From: Duganella fentianensis
GTDB lineage: Bacteria > Pseudomonadota > Gammaproteobacteria > Burkholderiales > Burkholderiaceae_D
DNA: 64,000 bases
Assembly: GCF_009857835.1 (NCBI RefSeq)
Contig: NZ_WWCL01000001.1
Span: 1,674,001 to 1,738,000 of the forward strand
Direction: 5' to 3'
Part shown: in pieces, positions 10,038 to 18,702 of the stretch
How the letters are laid out: every line of letters starts with the position of its first letter
Position numbering within the stretch: the first letter of the stretch is position 1
Notes under the pieces: model-generated
Seen by the model: only the letters and a program-made list of their open reading frames with translations
Database searches by the model: none
Told to the model about the DNA's origin: nothing
Position numbers and translations under genes: made by a program

Positions 10038-10073
10038 GGGTGACTTATCGGGTAATTTATCGGGTAACTTATA
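10038..10073 (+). repeat. Three 12-bp tandem repeats between two minus-strand genes
   Basis: Units GGGTGACTTATC, GGGTAATTTATC and GGGTAACTTATA. They fill the space between the dehydrogenase start and the LysR stop, and the third unit contains that stop codon. Confidence 0.7.
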
Positions 10074-11025
10074 GGGCTAGTTCGGCAGTAAGCGGACGTG
10101 CGGCCTGTGCAAGCTTCGGCAGGCGCATACCCGGATGGTTGGAAAACAGTTCAGCCACCCATTCGACGAATACCCGCACCTTGGCGGACAGGTGGCGGTT
10201 CTGAGGATACACCACATGGATGGGCAGCGGGTCGGACTGCCAGTCGGCCAGTATCTGTTCCAGAGTGCCTGCCCTGAGCATGGGTTCCAGCATAAACTGC
10301 GGCATCTGCACGATGCCCAGACCGGCGATGCCGGCCGCCGTGTAGGCATTGCTGTCGTTCAGGGCGATCAGGCCCGGCAGCGGCAGTTGCACCCGTTCGT
10401 TACCGCGTGCGAAATCCCAGTCGAAGATTTTGCCCGTGCGCGAAGAGAAGTAGTTTACGCAGCGGTGGCGTTTGAGTTCTTCCGGATGGCCGGGGCGGCC
10501 AAAGCTGTCGAGATAGGATGGCGCGGCACAGGTGATGAATTCGAGGATGCCGACGCGGCGTGCAATCAGGCTGGAATCGGCCAGCGCACCGCCGCGCACG
10601 GCGCAATCCACGCCTTCTTCGATCAGGTCCACGGTGCGGTCGCTGCAGCCCAGTTCCAGCTGGATGTCGGGATAGCGCTGGAAGAATTCGGGCAGGGCAG
10701 GGATCAGTACCAGGCTGGCCAGCCCTGTGGGGGCATCCACGCGCAGCCGGCCGCTGGGGCTGAGGCGGGTGCGCGACAGCGATTCTTCCGCCTCGCGCAC
10801 GTCGGACAGGATGCGCAGGCAGCGCTCGTAATAGGCCGCACCGTCAGCCGTCACACTGACTTGTCTGGTGGTCCGATGCAATAATTTGACGGACAAAGCC
10901 GTCTCCAGAGACTGGATCAGGGTGGAAACCGTGGCCTTGGGCAGTTGCAGGTGTTCGGCCGCACGGGTGAAACCGCCGGCGTCTACCACCTGTACAAACA
11001 CTTCCATGGCTTGCAATTTATTCAT
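10069..11025 (-). CDS. LysR-family regulator, BpeT/CeoR-like
   Basis: 318 aa. N-terminal winged HTH (MNKLQAMEVFVQVVDAGGFT, then RAAEHLQLPKATVSTLIQ) and a periplasmic-binding-like effector domain (ALPEFFQRYPDIQLELGCSD, GVDCAVRGG). The sequence style matches BpeT/CeoR, LysR activators of the BpeEF-OprC/CeoAB-OpcM efflux operons. It is divergent from just such an operon, with two palindromes in the 125-bp gap, so it very probably controls the pump. The downstream dehydrogenase probably shares its transcript. Confidence 0.88.
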   Translation of the reverse strand: MNKLQAMEVFVQVVDAGGFTRAAEHLQLPKATVSTLIQSLETALSVKLLHRTTRQVSVTADGAAYYERCLRILSDVREAEESLSRTRLSPSGRLRVDAPTGLASLVLIPALPEFFQRYPDIQLELGCSDRTVDLIEEGVDCAVRGGALADSSLIARRVGILEFITCAAPSYLDSFGRPGHPEELKRHRCVNYFSSRTGKIFDWDFARGNERVQLPLPGLIALNDSNAYTAAGIAGLGIVQMPQFMLEPMLRAGTLEQILADWQSDPLPIHVVYPQNRHLSAKVRVFVEWVAELFSNHPGMRLPKLAQAARPLTAELAL

Positions 11026-11036
11026 CGATCCACCTT

Positions 11037-11058
11037 ATTGTTCGGGATTCTGAACAAT
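11037..11058. promoter_or_regulatory. LysR-type operator (ATTGTTC-N8-GAACAAT)
   Basis: Perfect 7-bp inverted arms with an 8-bp spacer, 12 bp upstream of the LysR start and in the gap shared with the efflux operon. This is the form expected of a LysR recognition site. Binding is inferred. Confidence 0.65.
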
Positions 11059-11093
11059 CAATTCAACTTAACCGTATTTATTGGATTGTAAAT

Positions 11094-11106
11094 CATGTTT
11101 AACATG
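11094..11106. promoter_or_regulatory. Palindrome CATGTTTAACATG near the efflux operon start
   Basis: 13-bp perfect palindrome 44 bp before the first operon start codon. It may be a second (activation) site for the LysR protein or the target of another regulator. Confidence 0.45.
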
Positions 11107-11150
11107 TGCGTACTGTCCAAGGAAAACCAGCTTCAGGAAAGGAGATGCAC

Positions 11151-11357
11151 ATGAAATATCGGGATGGAATTTTTGCTACGTTCGCACTGGCGCTGACGTC
11201 GCTGGCTTTGACCGGCGTAGTCTATACCGATGCCTATTCGCAGGCGGCCAAGGCCGAAGCGACCGGCGTGCGTGCTCTGACCGAAGTGGCGGCCGGCACC
11301 ACGCTGGCCTCGGCCGAACCGGCCATGCTGGCCCTGGCTCCGGCGCAGGTGCAGTAA
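11151..11357 (+). CDS. Small exported or membrane-anchored protein leading the efflux operon
   Basis: 68 aa with a hydrophobic N-terminal segment (FATFALALTSLALTGVVY), an uncleaved anchor or signal sequence, then an Ala/Glu-rich tail. An AAAGGAGA ribosome site (11137-11144) is well placed. Its TAA shares an A with the ATG of the next gene (TAATG), so the two are translationally coupled. I do not recognise a family. Position suggests a leader or accessory peptide of the pump operon. Confidence 0.65.
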   Translation: MKYRDGIFATFALALTSLALTGVVYTDAYSQAAKAEATGVRALTEVAAGTTLASAEPAMLALAPAQVQ

Positions 11358-12217
11358 TGGGCATGGAAGCACAGGCGGAATTTTCGCCCCACCTGAAGAT
11401 GCGCAATCTGCAGGTGGGCGGTGCGGAAGGCTTGCTGGCGGCGCGGCTGTATGCCGTCGGCGAGGCTGCCGGCAAGCGCGATACGCTGATCGTGTTCTTC
11501 CACAGTGGCGGTTTTGTCGGTGGCGACCTCGATGAGGGCGACACTTTCCTGCGCCATCTGGCCAACCAGAATGCCGGCACGATGGTGCTGGCCAGTACCT
11601 ACACGCTGGCAGGCGTGAAGCCTTTCCCTGCTGCGGTGGAAGATGCCCACGCCGTGCTGCAGTGGGTGAAGAAGAGTAAAGCCAAATTAGGCTGGAGTGG
11701 CAAGCGCCTGATCGTGGCCGGCATAGAAGCCGGCGCCAATCTGGCAGCAGTGTGCGCGCTGATGTCGCGCGACCGGGGCGGCCCGGCACTGGCTGGCCAG
11801 ATTCTGATCATGCCCATGCTGGACCCGGGCCTGTCGACCTGCTCGATGCGCGACATGCAGCACGGGCAGGAGTTGCTGGAAGTGGCTGATGCCTGCGCCG
11901 CGGCCTACCGCGGCTATCTGCCGAATGCGGCGGACCGCATCCATCCGTATGCGTCGCCGCTGCAATCGAGCCGTCTGAAAAACCTGCCGCCGGCGCTGAT
12001 CCTGTCCACCGAGGACGATCCGCTGCGTGACGAGGCAGAACAGTATGGCGCCAAGTTAGTCAGTTGCGGTGTGAAGACCACGGTCACCCGCATGCAACCA
12101 GCCCCGCTGCACGAAAGCGGGGCGCGTAACGAATGTGCGTGCCAACGTCACGCACTGGGAGAAATCGCCAGCTTCATCGCTGGTCTGGAACGGGCTGATT
12201 TACCAGCGGCCGACTAG
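11357..12217 (+). CDS. llpE: Alpha/beta-hydrolase-fold protein, LlpE-like, lacking nucleophile Ser
   Basis: 286 aa in the hormone-sensitive-lipase-like alpha/beta hydrolase family. The oxyanion motif HGGG reads HSGGF (FFHSGGFVGGDLD), and the nucleophile elbow GDSAG reads GIEAG, so the catalytic Ser is replaced by Glu. The acid region DDPLRDEAEQYG is kept. It is therefore probably a non-catalytic homologue. Burkholderia bpeEF-oprC and ceoAB-opcM operons start with a lipase-like gene, llpE, at this position; the name rests on that synteny. The start overlaps the stop of the small upstream gene. A second in-frame ATG is at 11363. Confidence 0.75.
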   Translation: MGMEAQAEFSPHLKMRNLQVGGAEGLLAARLYAVGEAAGKRDTLIVFFHSGGFVGGDLDEGDTFLRHLANQNAGTMVLASTYTLAGVKPFPAAVEDAHAVLQWVKKSKAKLGWSGKRLIVAGIEAGANLAAVCALMSRDRGGPALAGQILIMPMLDPGLSTCSMRDMQHGQELLEVADACAAAYRGYLPNAADRIHPYASPLQSSRLKNLPPALILSTEDDPLRDEAEQYGAKLVSCGVKTTVTRMQPAPLHESGARNECACQRHALGEIASFIAGLERADLPAAD

Positions 12218-12360
12218 AACTCCCGTCTCTCTTGTAGTTGTAAGCAAAACGTCCCCACTGGCTTGCCGGCGGGGCGCTAGTACCGTGTTTTCTCACGATT
12301 TTGCTGAGTCGCCCGGTGCCGCCATTTCTATTAAATTTTTTCATGTAAAAAGGAATAAAA

Positions 12361-13674
12361 ATGAAAAACATTAAATTATTGACCGCCCAGGCCCGGCCGC
12401 TGGCCGCCGCCATGGCGCTGGCGGGACTGGCCGCAATGAGCGCGTTTGCCCTGACTGGCTGCGATACAGCCACCGGCAAAACGGCCGAAGCACCGGCCGC
12501 CGGTGGTCCGCCCGTGTCGGCTGCCGTGGTCGTGGAGAAAACTGTCACCGAGACCCAGCAGTTCTCGGGACGTCTGGAAGCCATCGAACAGGTGCAGATC
12601 CGTCCACGCGTGGGCGGCTTCATCACTGCCATCAACTTCAAGCCCGGCAGTCAGGTGAAGAAGGGCGATGTGCTGTTCGTGATCGATCCCCGTCCGTTCC
12701 AGGCGGAAGCCAACCGCGCCGAAGCGGCTGCTGGTTCGGCCCGCGCCAAAGCGGATCTGGCCCGTCTGGAACTGAACCGCGCGGAAAAGCTGCTGGCCGA
12801 TAAAGCCATTGCCCAGCGCGAATACGATGAACGCGCTTCCAGCCTGAAGCAGCTCGATGCGGATGCCCGTGCGGCCCAGGCCCAGTTCGAAGCGGCCCGT
12901 CTGAACCTCAGTTATACCCAGGTGCAGTCGCCCATCAATGGCCGTGTTTCGAAAGCCGAAATCACGCTCGGCAATCTGGTCGATGCTTCGGCCGTGCTGA
13001 CTTCCGTGGTGTCGCTGGACCGCATCTACGCCTCGTTTGACGGCGACGAAGAAACCTATCTGCGCGTAGGCGCTGCGGCCCATCAGGGCAAGCCGGCTAC
13101 GGTGCGCATAGGCTTGGCCAACGAGGAAGGCTATCCGCACGAAGGCAAGCTGGAATTCGTCGATAACCAGCTCGATGTGCGCAGCGGTTCCGTGCGTATG
13201 CGCGCTACGCTGAACAATGCCGACGGTGCGCTGGTGCCCGGCCTGTTCGCCCGCGTGCAGCTGGCTGGTTCGGAGAATACCAAGCCTGCGCTGCTGATCA
13301 ACGAACGGGCCGTCAACACGGACCAGAACCGCAAGTTCGTGTTCGTGGTGGATAAGGACAACAAGGCTGAATACCGTCCGGTGCAACTGGGCCAGAGCGT
13401 GGATGGTCTGCGCGTGGTGCGCGATGGTCTGAAGCCGGGCGAGAAAATCGTCGTCAACGGCCTGCAGCGCGTACGCCCCGGCGCACCGATCACGCCTAAC
13501 GTGGTGGCCATGGATGTCGATCCGCTGGCCGCCAACGCCCAGCCGCCAGCCGGCAAGGAAGTCGCTAAAGATGCCGGCAAAGATGCCGGCAAGGACGCTG
13601 CTGCCAAGGCCGACAAGCATGCTGCCAAGGATGAAAAAGTTGCCATCGCCAAGACTGGCACTCGCAAGGAATAA
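12361..13674 (+). CDS. RND efflux periplasmic adaptor lipoprotein (MexE/BpeE type)
   Basis: 437 aa. Lipoprotein signal with lipobox ALTGC (Cys34). Then the adaptor order: beta-barrel/lipoyl (VGGFITAINFKPGSQVKKGD), alpha-helical hairpin with AEKLLADKAIAQREYDERAS, the second lipoyl half (SPINGRVSKAEITLGNLV), beta-barrel and membrane-proximal domains. The C-terminus carries an unusual Lys/Ala/Asp tail with KDAG repeats encoded by 12-bp DNA repeats from 13567. It links the inner-membrane pump with the outer-membrane channel. The ribosome site AAAGGA lies 5 nt before the ATG, and the next gene starts 6 bp after its stop. Confidence 0.93.
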   Translation: MKNIKLLTAQARPLAAAMALAGLAAMSAFALTGCDTATGKTAEAPAAGGPPVSAAVVVEKTVTETQQFSGRLEAIEQVQIRPRVGGFITAINFKPGSQVKKGDVLFVIDPRPFQAEANRAEAAAGSARAKADLARLELNRAEKLLADKAIAQREYDERASSLKQLDADARAAQAQFEAARLNLSYTQVQSPINGRVSKAEITLGNLVDASAVLTSVVSLDRIYASFDGDEETYLRVGAAAHQGKPATVRIGLANEEGYPHEGKLEFVDNQLDVRSGSVRMRATLNNADGALVPGLFARVQLAGSENTKPALLINERAVNTDQNRKFVFVVDKDNKAEYRPVQLGQSVDGLRVVRDGLKPGEKIVVNGLQRVRPGAPITPNVVAMDVDPLAANAQPPAGKEVAKDAGKDAGKDAAAKADKHAAKDEKVAIAKTGTRKE

Positions 13675-13680
13675 GAACTC

Positions 13681-16600
13681 ATGAACATATCCCGATTTTT
13701 TGTCGATAAGCCGATCTTCGCGGCCGTGCTATCGATCGTCATTTTTGTCGCCGGCCTGATATCGATCTTCAAGCTGCCGATCTCGGAATATCCGGACGTG
13801 GTGCCGCCTTCGGTGGTGGTGCGCGCCCAGTATCCGGGGGCGAATCCGAAGATCATTGCCGAAACCGTGGCTGCGCCGCTGGAAGAGCAGATCAACGGCG
13901 TCGAAAACATGCTCTACATGTCCTCGCAAAACACGTCCGATGGCGCGCTGGCGCTGACCGTCACCTTCAAGATCGGCACCAACGTCGAGCAGGCCGAGAC
14001 GCAGGTGCAGAATCGCGTGCAGCGTGCTTTGCCGCGTCTGCCGGAAGAGGTGCGCCAGATCGGTGTGACCACCGTGAAGTCTTCGCCCAACCTGACCATG
14101 GTGGTCCACCTGAATTCGCCCAACGGCCGTTACGACGATCTGTATCTGCGTAACTACGCGGTGCTGAACATCAAGGACCAGCTGGCCCGCCTGCCCGGCA
14201 TGGGCGAGGTACAGATGTTCGGCTCGGGCGACTACGCCATGCGCGTCTGGCTCGATCCGCAGAAAGTGGCCCAGCGCGGCCTGACAGCGGGCGATGTGGT
14301 GAATGCCATCCGCGAGCAGAACGTGCAGGTGGCGGCCGGTGTGATCGGTCAGGGCCCCAGCAAGGATGCGGACTTCCAGCTGACGGTGAATACGCAAGGC
14401 CGTCTGCAGTCGGAAGAAGAATTCGGCAACATCATCCTGAAGACCAATAACGACGGTGCGGTGACGCTGCTGAAGGATGTGGCACGTCTGGAGATGGGTT
14501 CGAATTCCTACGCACTGCGCTCGCTGCTGAACAATAACTCGGCGGTGGCGATTCCTATCTTTGAAGCGCCGAATGCCAATGCGCTGCAACTGTCGGCGGA
14601 TGTACGTGCCACTATGGCCCGTCTGTCGAAAGATTTTCCGGAAGGCGTCGAATACAGCATTGTGTACGACCCGACCCAATTCGTGCGTGAATCGATCCGT
14701 TCCGTGATCCATACGCTGGTGGAAGCCATCATCCTGGTTGCGCTGGTGGTGATTGTATTCCTGCAGACCTGGCGCGCTTCGGTGATTCCGCTGCTGGCCG
14801 TACCTGTCTCCGTGGTCGGCACCTTCGCCGTGATGCTGGGCTTCGGCTTCTCGATCAATACGCTGTCGCTGTTCGGTCTCGTGCTGGCCATCGGTATCGT
14901 GGTCGATGACGCCATCGTGGTGGTGGAGAACGTCGAGCGCAACATCGCCAACGGCCTGTCGCCGCATGACGCGACGATACAGGCGATGAAAGAGGTGAGT
15001 GGTCCGATTATCGCGATTGCGCTGGTACTGTGCGCCGTGTTCGTGCCGATTGCCTTCGTGTCCGGCCTGTCGGGCCAGTTCTACAAGCAGTTCGCGTTGA
15101 CCATCGCGATTTCCACCGTGATTTCGGCATTCAGCTCGCTGACGCTGGCACCGGCCCTGTCGGCCGTGCTGTTGCGCCCGCACGATGCACCGAAAGACCG
15201 TCTGACCCGCATCATGGACCGTATCTTTGGCCGCTTCTTCGGCTGGTTCAACCGCTTCTTCAACCGTGCTTCGCATGGTTACGAGACGGGCGTGACCGGT
15301 GTGCTCAAGCGCAAAGGCGGTTCGCTGGTGGTGTATGCCGTGCTGGCGGCAGCCGCAGGCTTCATGTTCAAGCTGGTGCCGCCGGGCTTTGTGCCGGCAC
15401 AGGACAAGCAGTACCTGATCGGCTTTGCCCAGCTGCCCGATGCTGCTTCGCTGGACCGCACCACCGCCGTGATCCGCAAGATGTCGGACATCGCCAAGGA
15501 TATTCCCGGTGTGGCCGATTCGGTAGCTTTCCCCGGTCTGTCGATCAACGGCTTTACCAATGCGCCTAACGCGGGCATCGTGTTCACGCCGCTGAAACCG
15601 TTCGAGGAACGTACCAAGCCTAGCGAGTCGGCCCAAGCGATTGCCGCTGAAATCAACAAGCGCATGGGCGTGATCGAAGGCGCGTTCGTGATGGTGCTGT
15701 CGCCGCCACCGGTGAATGGTCTGGGCACCACGGGCGGCTTCAAGGTGATGATAGAAGACCGCGATAACCTCGGCTACGACGCACTGTACAAGGCAATTCA
15801 GGCGGTGCAGATGAAAGCCTGGCAGAACCCGAAACTGGCTGGCGTGTTCTCCAGCTACCAGATCAACGTGCCGCAACTGTTTGCCGACGTGGACCGCGCC
15901 AAGGCCAAACAGCTGGGCGTACCGCTGCAGACCATTTATCAGACCCTGCAGATCAATCTGGGTTCGCTGTATGTGAACGACTTCAACCAGTTTGGCCGTA
16001 CCTATCAGGTGCGGGTGCAGGCGGACCAGCAGTTCCGTTCGCACGCTGAAGACATCGCCCAGCTCAAAGTCCGTAATGACAAGGGCGAGATGATTCCGCT
16101 GTCGTCGCTGGTGCGCGTCAAGGATAGCTATGGTCCGGATCGGGTGCAGCGCTACAACGCCTACGTGGCGGCCGAGATCAACGGCGGTGCGGCACCGGGC
16201 GTATCGTCGGGCGAAGCACAGGCCGAGATGACCAAAATCCTCAATGAAGTGCTGCCGAAAGGGATCAGCTACGAATGGACCGAGCTGGTATATCAGGACA
16301 TCCTGTCCGGTAACACCATGATCTATGTGTTCCCGCTGTGCGTGCTGCTGGTGTTCCTCGTGCTGGCCGCCCAGTACGAAAGCTGGACGCTGCCGCTGGC
16401 CGTGATCCTGATCGTGCCGATGTCGATTCTGTGCGCACTGCTGGGCGTGAAGCTGACCCATGGTGACAACAATGTGTTCACCCAGATCGCATTGTTCGTA
16501 CTGGTGGGGCTGGCCTCGAAGAACGCAATTCTGATCGTGGAGTTTGCCCGCGAACTGGAACATCACGGCCGCAGCATCGTGCAGGCCGCACTGGAAGCCT

Positions 16601-16863
16601 GCCGCCTGCGTCTGCGTCCGATTCTGATGACGTCGATCGCCTTCATCATGGGTGTGCTGCCGCTGGTGTTCTCGCACGGTGCCGGTTCGGAAATGCGCCA
16701 TGCCATGGGTGTGGCCGTATTCGGCGGCATGCTGGGCGTGACCTTCTTCGGCCTGTTCCTGACGCCGGTGTTCTACGTCCTGCTGCGTACGCTGGCCGTA
16801 CGTCTGGAGAAAAAGCCTGCTGCCTTGCCGGCAGCAGCAGAAAAACTGGAAGGGAGCCATTAA
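13681..16863 (+). CDS. RND multidrug efflux transporter (MexF/BpeF type)
   Basis: 1060 aa, matching HAE-1 RND pumps. It begins with the typical MNISRFFVDKPIFAAVLSIV and has 12 predicted membrane helices with two large periplasmic loops. Helix 4 contains GLVLAIGIVVDDAIVVVENV with the proton-relay Asp pair, and helix 10-11 has LVGLASKNAILIVEFA. The overall pattern and length fit MexF/BpeF, exporters of chloramphenicol, trimethoprim and quinolones; substrates here are inferred. Expression probably depends on the divergent LysR regulator. Confidence 0.95.
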   Translation: MNISRFFVDKPIFAAVLSIVIFVAGLISIFKLPISEYPDVVPPSVVVRAQYPGANPKIIAETVAAPLEEQINGVENMLYMSSQNTSDGALALTVTFKIGTNVEQAETQVQNRVQRALPRLPEEVRQIGVTTVKSSPNLTMVVHLNSPNGRYDDLYLRNYAVLNIKDQLARLPGMGEVQMFGSGDYAMRVWLDPQKVAQRGLTAGDVVNAIREQNVQVAAGVIGQGPSKDADFQLTVNTQGRLQSEEEFGNIILKTNNDGAVTLLKDVARLEMGSNSYALRSLLNNNSAVAIPIFEAPNANALQLSADVRATMARLSKDFPEGVEYSIVYDPTQFVRESIRSVIHTLVEAIILVALVVIVFLQTWRASVIPLLAVPVSVVGTFAVMLGFGFSINTLSLFGLVLAIGIVVDDAIVVVENVERNIANGLSPHDATIQAMKEVSGPIIAIALVLCAVFVPIAFVSGLSGQFYKQFALTIAISTVISAFSSLTLAPALSAVLLRPHDAPKDRLTRIMDRIFGRFFGWFNRFFNRASHGYETGVTGVLKRKGGSLVVYAVLAAAAGFMFKLVPPGFVPAQDKQYLIGFAQLPDAASLDRTTAVIRKMSDIAKDIPGVADSVAFPGLSINGFTNAPNAGIVFTPLKPFEERTKPSESAQAIAAEINKRMGVIEGAFVMVLSPPPVNGLGTTGGFKVMIEDRDNLGYDALYKAIQAVQMKAWQNPKLAGVFSSYQINVPQLFADVDRAKAKQLGVPLQTIYQTLQINLGSLYVNDFNQFGRTYQVRVQADQQFRSHAEDIAQLKVRNDKGEMIPLSSLVRVKDSYGPDRVQRYNAYVAAEINGGAAPGVSSGEAQAEMTKILNEVLPKGISYEWTELVYQDILSGNTMIYVFPLCVLLVFLVLAAQYESWTLPLAVILIVPMSILCALLGVKLTHGDNNVFTQIALFVLVGLASKNAILIVEFARELEHHGRSIVQAALEACRLRLRPILMTSIAFIMGVLPLVFSHGAGSEMRHAMGVAVFGGMLGVTFFGLFLTPVFYVLLRTLAVRLEKKPAALPAAAEKLEGSH

Positions 16864-16864
16864 G

Positions 16865-18349
16865 ATGAATACTATGCAGATGATCGCCCGTGGCGTGGCG
16901 CCTGTCATGGCAGCGCTGCTGATGACGGCCTGCGCGGCGCCAGCCTTCAAGCAGCCGGCCATGGAAGTGCCGGCCGCCTACAAGGAAACCCAGGGCGTAC
17001 GCACGGCCGCTGATGGCAGCACCTGGCAGCCGGCGCAGGCGGCAGAAGCCCGGCCGCGTGGCGACTGGTGGCTGGCCTTCAATGATACGGCGCTGAACCA
17101 GCTGATCAACGAGGCTACCCGTGCCAATGCCAATCTGGCCGTGGCGGCAGCGCGCGTCAAACAGGCACGCGCCATCGCCGGTGTGGCAGAAGCTGACCGC
17201 ATTCCGCAGGTGGGCGTGAGCGCCTCGGGCCAGCGTCAGCGCGCTTCCGATCTGTCGCTGGGGCTGCCCGCCGGCACGCCGGTGGCACCTACCAAGGCCT
17301 TCAATGCCAGCCTGACGGCCAGCTATGAAGTCGATCTGTTCGGCCGCGTTTCCAGTAATGTGAGCGCAGCGCGCAGCGATGCTGCTTCGATCGAAGCGAC
17401 CTACCAGTCGGTGCTGCTGGCCGTGCAGGCCGATGTGGCGCAGACCTATTTCCGTCTGCGTGCCACGGATGCCGAACTGGAAACTCTGCAGCGCACGGTG
17501 CAGACGCGCGAAGAAAACGTCAAGGTCAACCAGCGCCGCTTCGATCTCGGTGATATTGGCGAGTTCGATCTGTCGCGCGCCAGGACGGAGCTGGCCAGTG
17601 CCCGCGCCGAAGCCATAGGCCTGCAGCGTCAGCGCGCTACCACCGAGCATGCGCTGGCTGTCCTGCTGGGCAAGCCGGCCGCCAGCTACACGGCTGGCAA
17701 TAGCCCGCTGCTCGATAGTGCGCTGCTGCCGGAAGTGCCGGCGGGTATGCCATCGACGCTGCTGGAACGCCGGCCCGATATCGCGGCGGCCCAGCGCAGC
17801 ATGGAAGCGGCCAATGCCCGCATCGGCGTGGCCCGTTCGGCCATGTTCCCGGCCCTGAACCTGAATGCTGCGGCGGCCGGTGCATCTGGCAGTACGGTGG
17901 CGGAAGTGTTCAAGTGGAGCAGCCGTTCGTGGGTACTGGGCGCCATGATGTCCATGCCGCTGATCGATGGCGGACGTAATTCGGCCAATATCCGCCGTGC
18001 AGAAGCGGCACTGGAGGAGTCGGTGGGCAGCTACCGCCAGAGCGTGCTGCAGGCGTTTGCCGAAGTGGAGGACAACCTCGCCGGCCTGCGTATCCTGCAG
18101 GCGCAAGCCGTACAACTCGACGAGGCGCTGGTGTCGGCACGCCGTTCGGCCGATCTGGCGCAGAAGCTGTATGCGGCAGGACGCTCGAGCTATCTGGATC
18201 TGCTGGACGCGCAGCGCAATCTGGCGGCAGTGGAGCGCAGTGCCGTGCAGTTGCGCGGCAACCGCGCCATTACCACGGTAGCGCTGATCCGTGCGCTGGG
18301 CGGCGGCTGGAATGCCGCGGTGACTAGTCCGCAATTAGCGCAGCAGTAG
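16865..18349 (+). CDS. RND efflux outer-membrane factor (OprN/OprC, NodT family)
   Basis: 494 aa. Lipoprotein signal with LMTAC (Cys23), then the two-fold repeated outer-membrane efflux protein domain: DWWLAFNDTALNQLINEATR, GEFDLSRARTELASARAEA and, in the second half, SSYLDLLDAQRNL. TolC-like trimeric channel completing the pump. It starts 1 bp after the pump gene's stop with a GGGAG site, so it is part of the same operon, which ends at a strong terminator. Confidence 0.94.
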   Translation: MNTMQMIARGVAPVMAALLMTACAAPAFKQPAMEVPAAYKETQGVRTAADGSTWQPAQAAEARPRGDWWLAFNDTALNQLINEATRANANLAVAAARVKQARAIAGVAEADRIPQVGVSASGQRQRASDLSLGLPAGTPVAPTKAFNASLTASYEVDLFGRVSSNVSAARSDAASIEATYQSVLLAVQADVAQTYFRLRATDAELETLQRTVQTREENVKVNQRRFDLGDIGEFDLSRARTELASARAEAIGLQRQRATTEHALAVLLGKPAASYTAGNSPLLDSALLPEVPAGMPSTLLERRPDIAAAQRSMEAANARIGVARSAMFPALNLNAAAAGASGSTVAEVFKWSSRSWVLGAMMSMPLIDGGRNSANIRRAEAALEESVGSYRQSVLQAFAEVEDNLAGLRILQAQAVQLDEALVSARRSADLAQKLYAAGRSSYLDLLDAQRNLAAVERSAVQLRGNRAITTVALIRALGGGWNAAVTSPQLAQQ

Positions 18350-18372
18350 TCCGGCACCGCAGTAGTGGCAGG

Positions 18373-18419
18373 GGCAGGCCGGTAGCAGCAAGCACGCTGT
18401 TGCCGGCCTGCCTTTTTTT
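18373..18419 (+). terminator. Terminator of the efflux operon
   Basis: 10-bp stem GGCAGGCCGG / CCGGCCTGCC followed by seven T residues (18413-18419). Confidence 0.92.
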
Positions 18420-18702
18420 ATTCTGTACCATACATCGCCCCAGTCACGCTGAGCTGCACTTGTGCCGCCAGCTTTCCTGGTTGCGTGCCCTGTCCCATAT
18501 CAGGCGGCATATTTGTTGCTGGCCGGAATTCTGGCTCCTATCCTGATATTGTTCTCAAAAAAGCAACAAAAACCCCGTCTGATAAGTTCATTAGGAAATA
18601 TTTTGATCTAAATGACAAAATTTATTGCTTTTCGTGAATGATGTGTCAAACTTACACGGGTTTGTAATTTTCTAATTTTTTTGCTTGATGCAGGAGTGCA
18701 AG
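18420..18702. other. AT-rich intergenic region
   Basis: About 280 bp with no gene, clearly AT-richer than its flanks from 18540 on. It contains a weak GTGT-N7-ACAC inverted repeat near 18640. It should hold the promoter of the GAF-GGDEF-like gene, but I cannot pick one box pair with confidence. Confidence 0.45.

Noticed and set aside
9122..10204. 360-codon plus-strand frame opposite the D-2-hydroxyacid dehydrogenase
   Set aside because: The minus strand encodes a complete, motif-perfect dehydrogenase. The plus-strand translation has no family features, and its RVTYRV repeats come from the 12-bp tandem repeat.
12376..13620. 414-codon frame antisense to the efflux adaptor
   Set aside because: Shadow of a recognisable adaptor lipoprotein gene, with no start signals of its own.
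13729..16962. 1077-codon open frame antisense to the RND pump
   Set aside because: It is the complement of a highly conserved pump gene. Its His/Gln/Arg-rich translation is typical of a shadow frame in GC-rich DNA.
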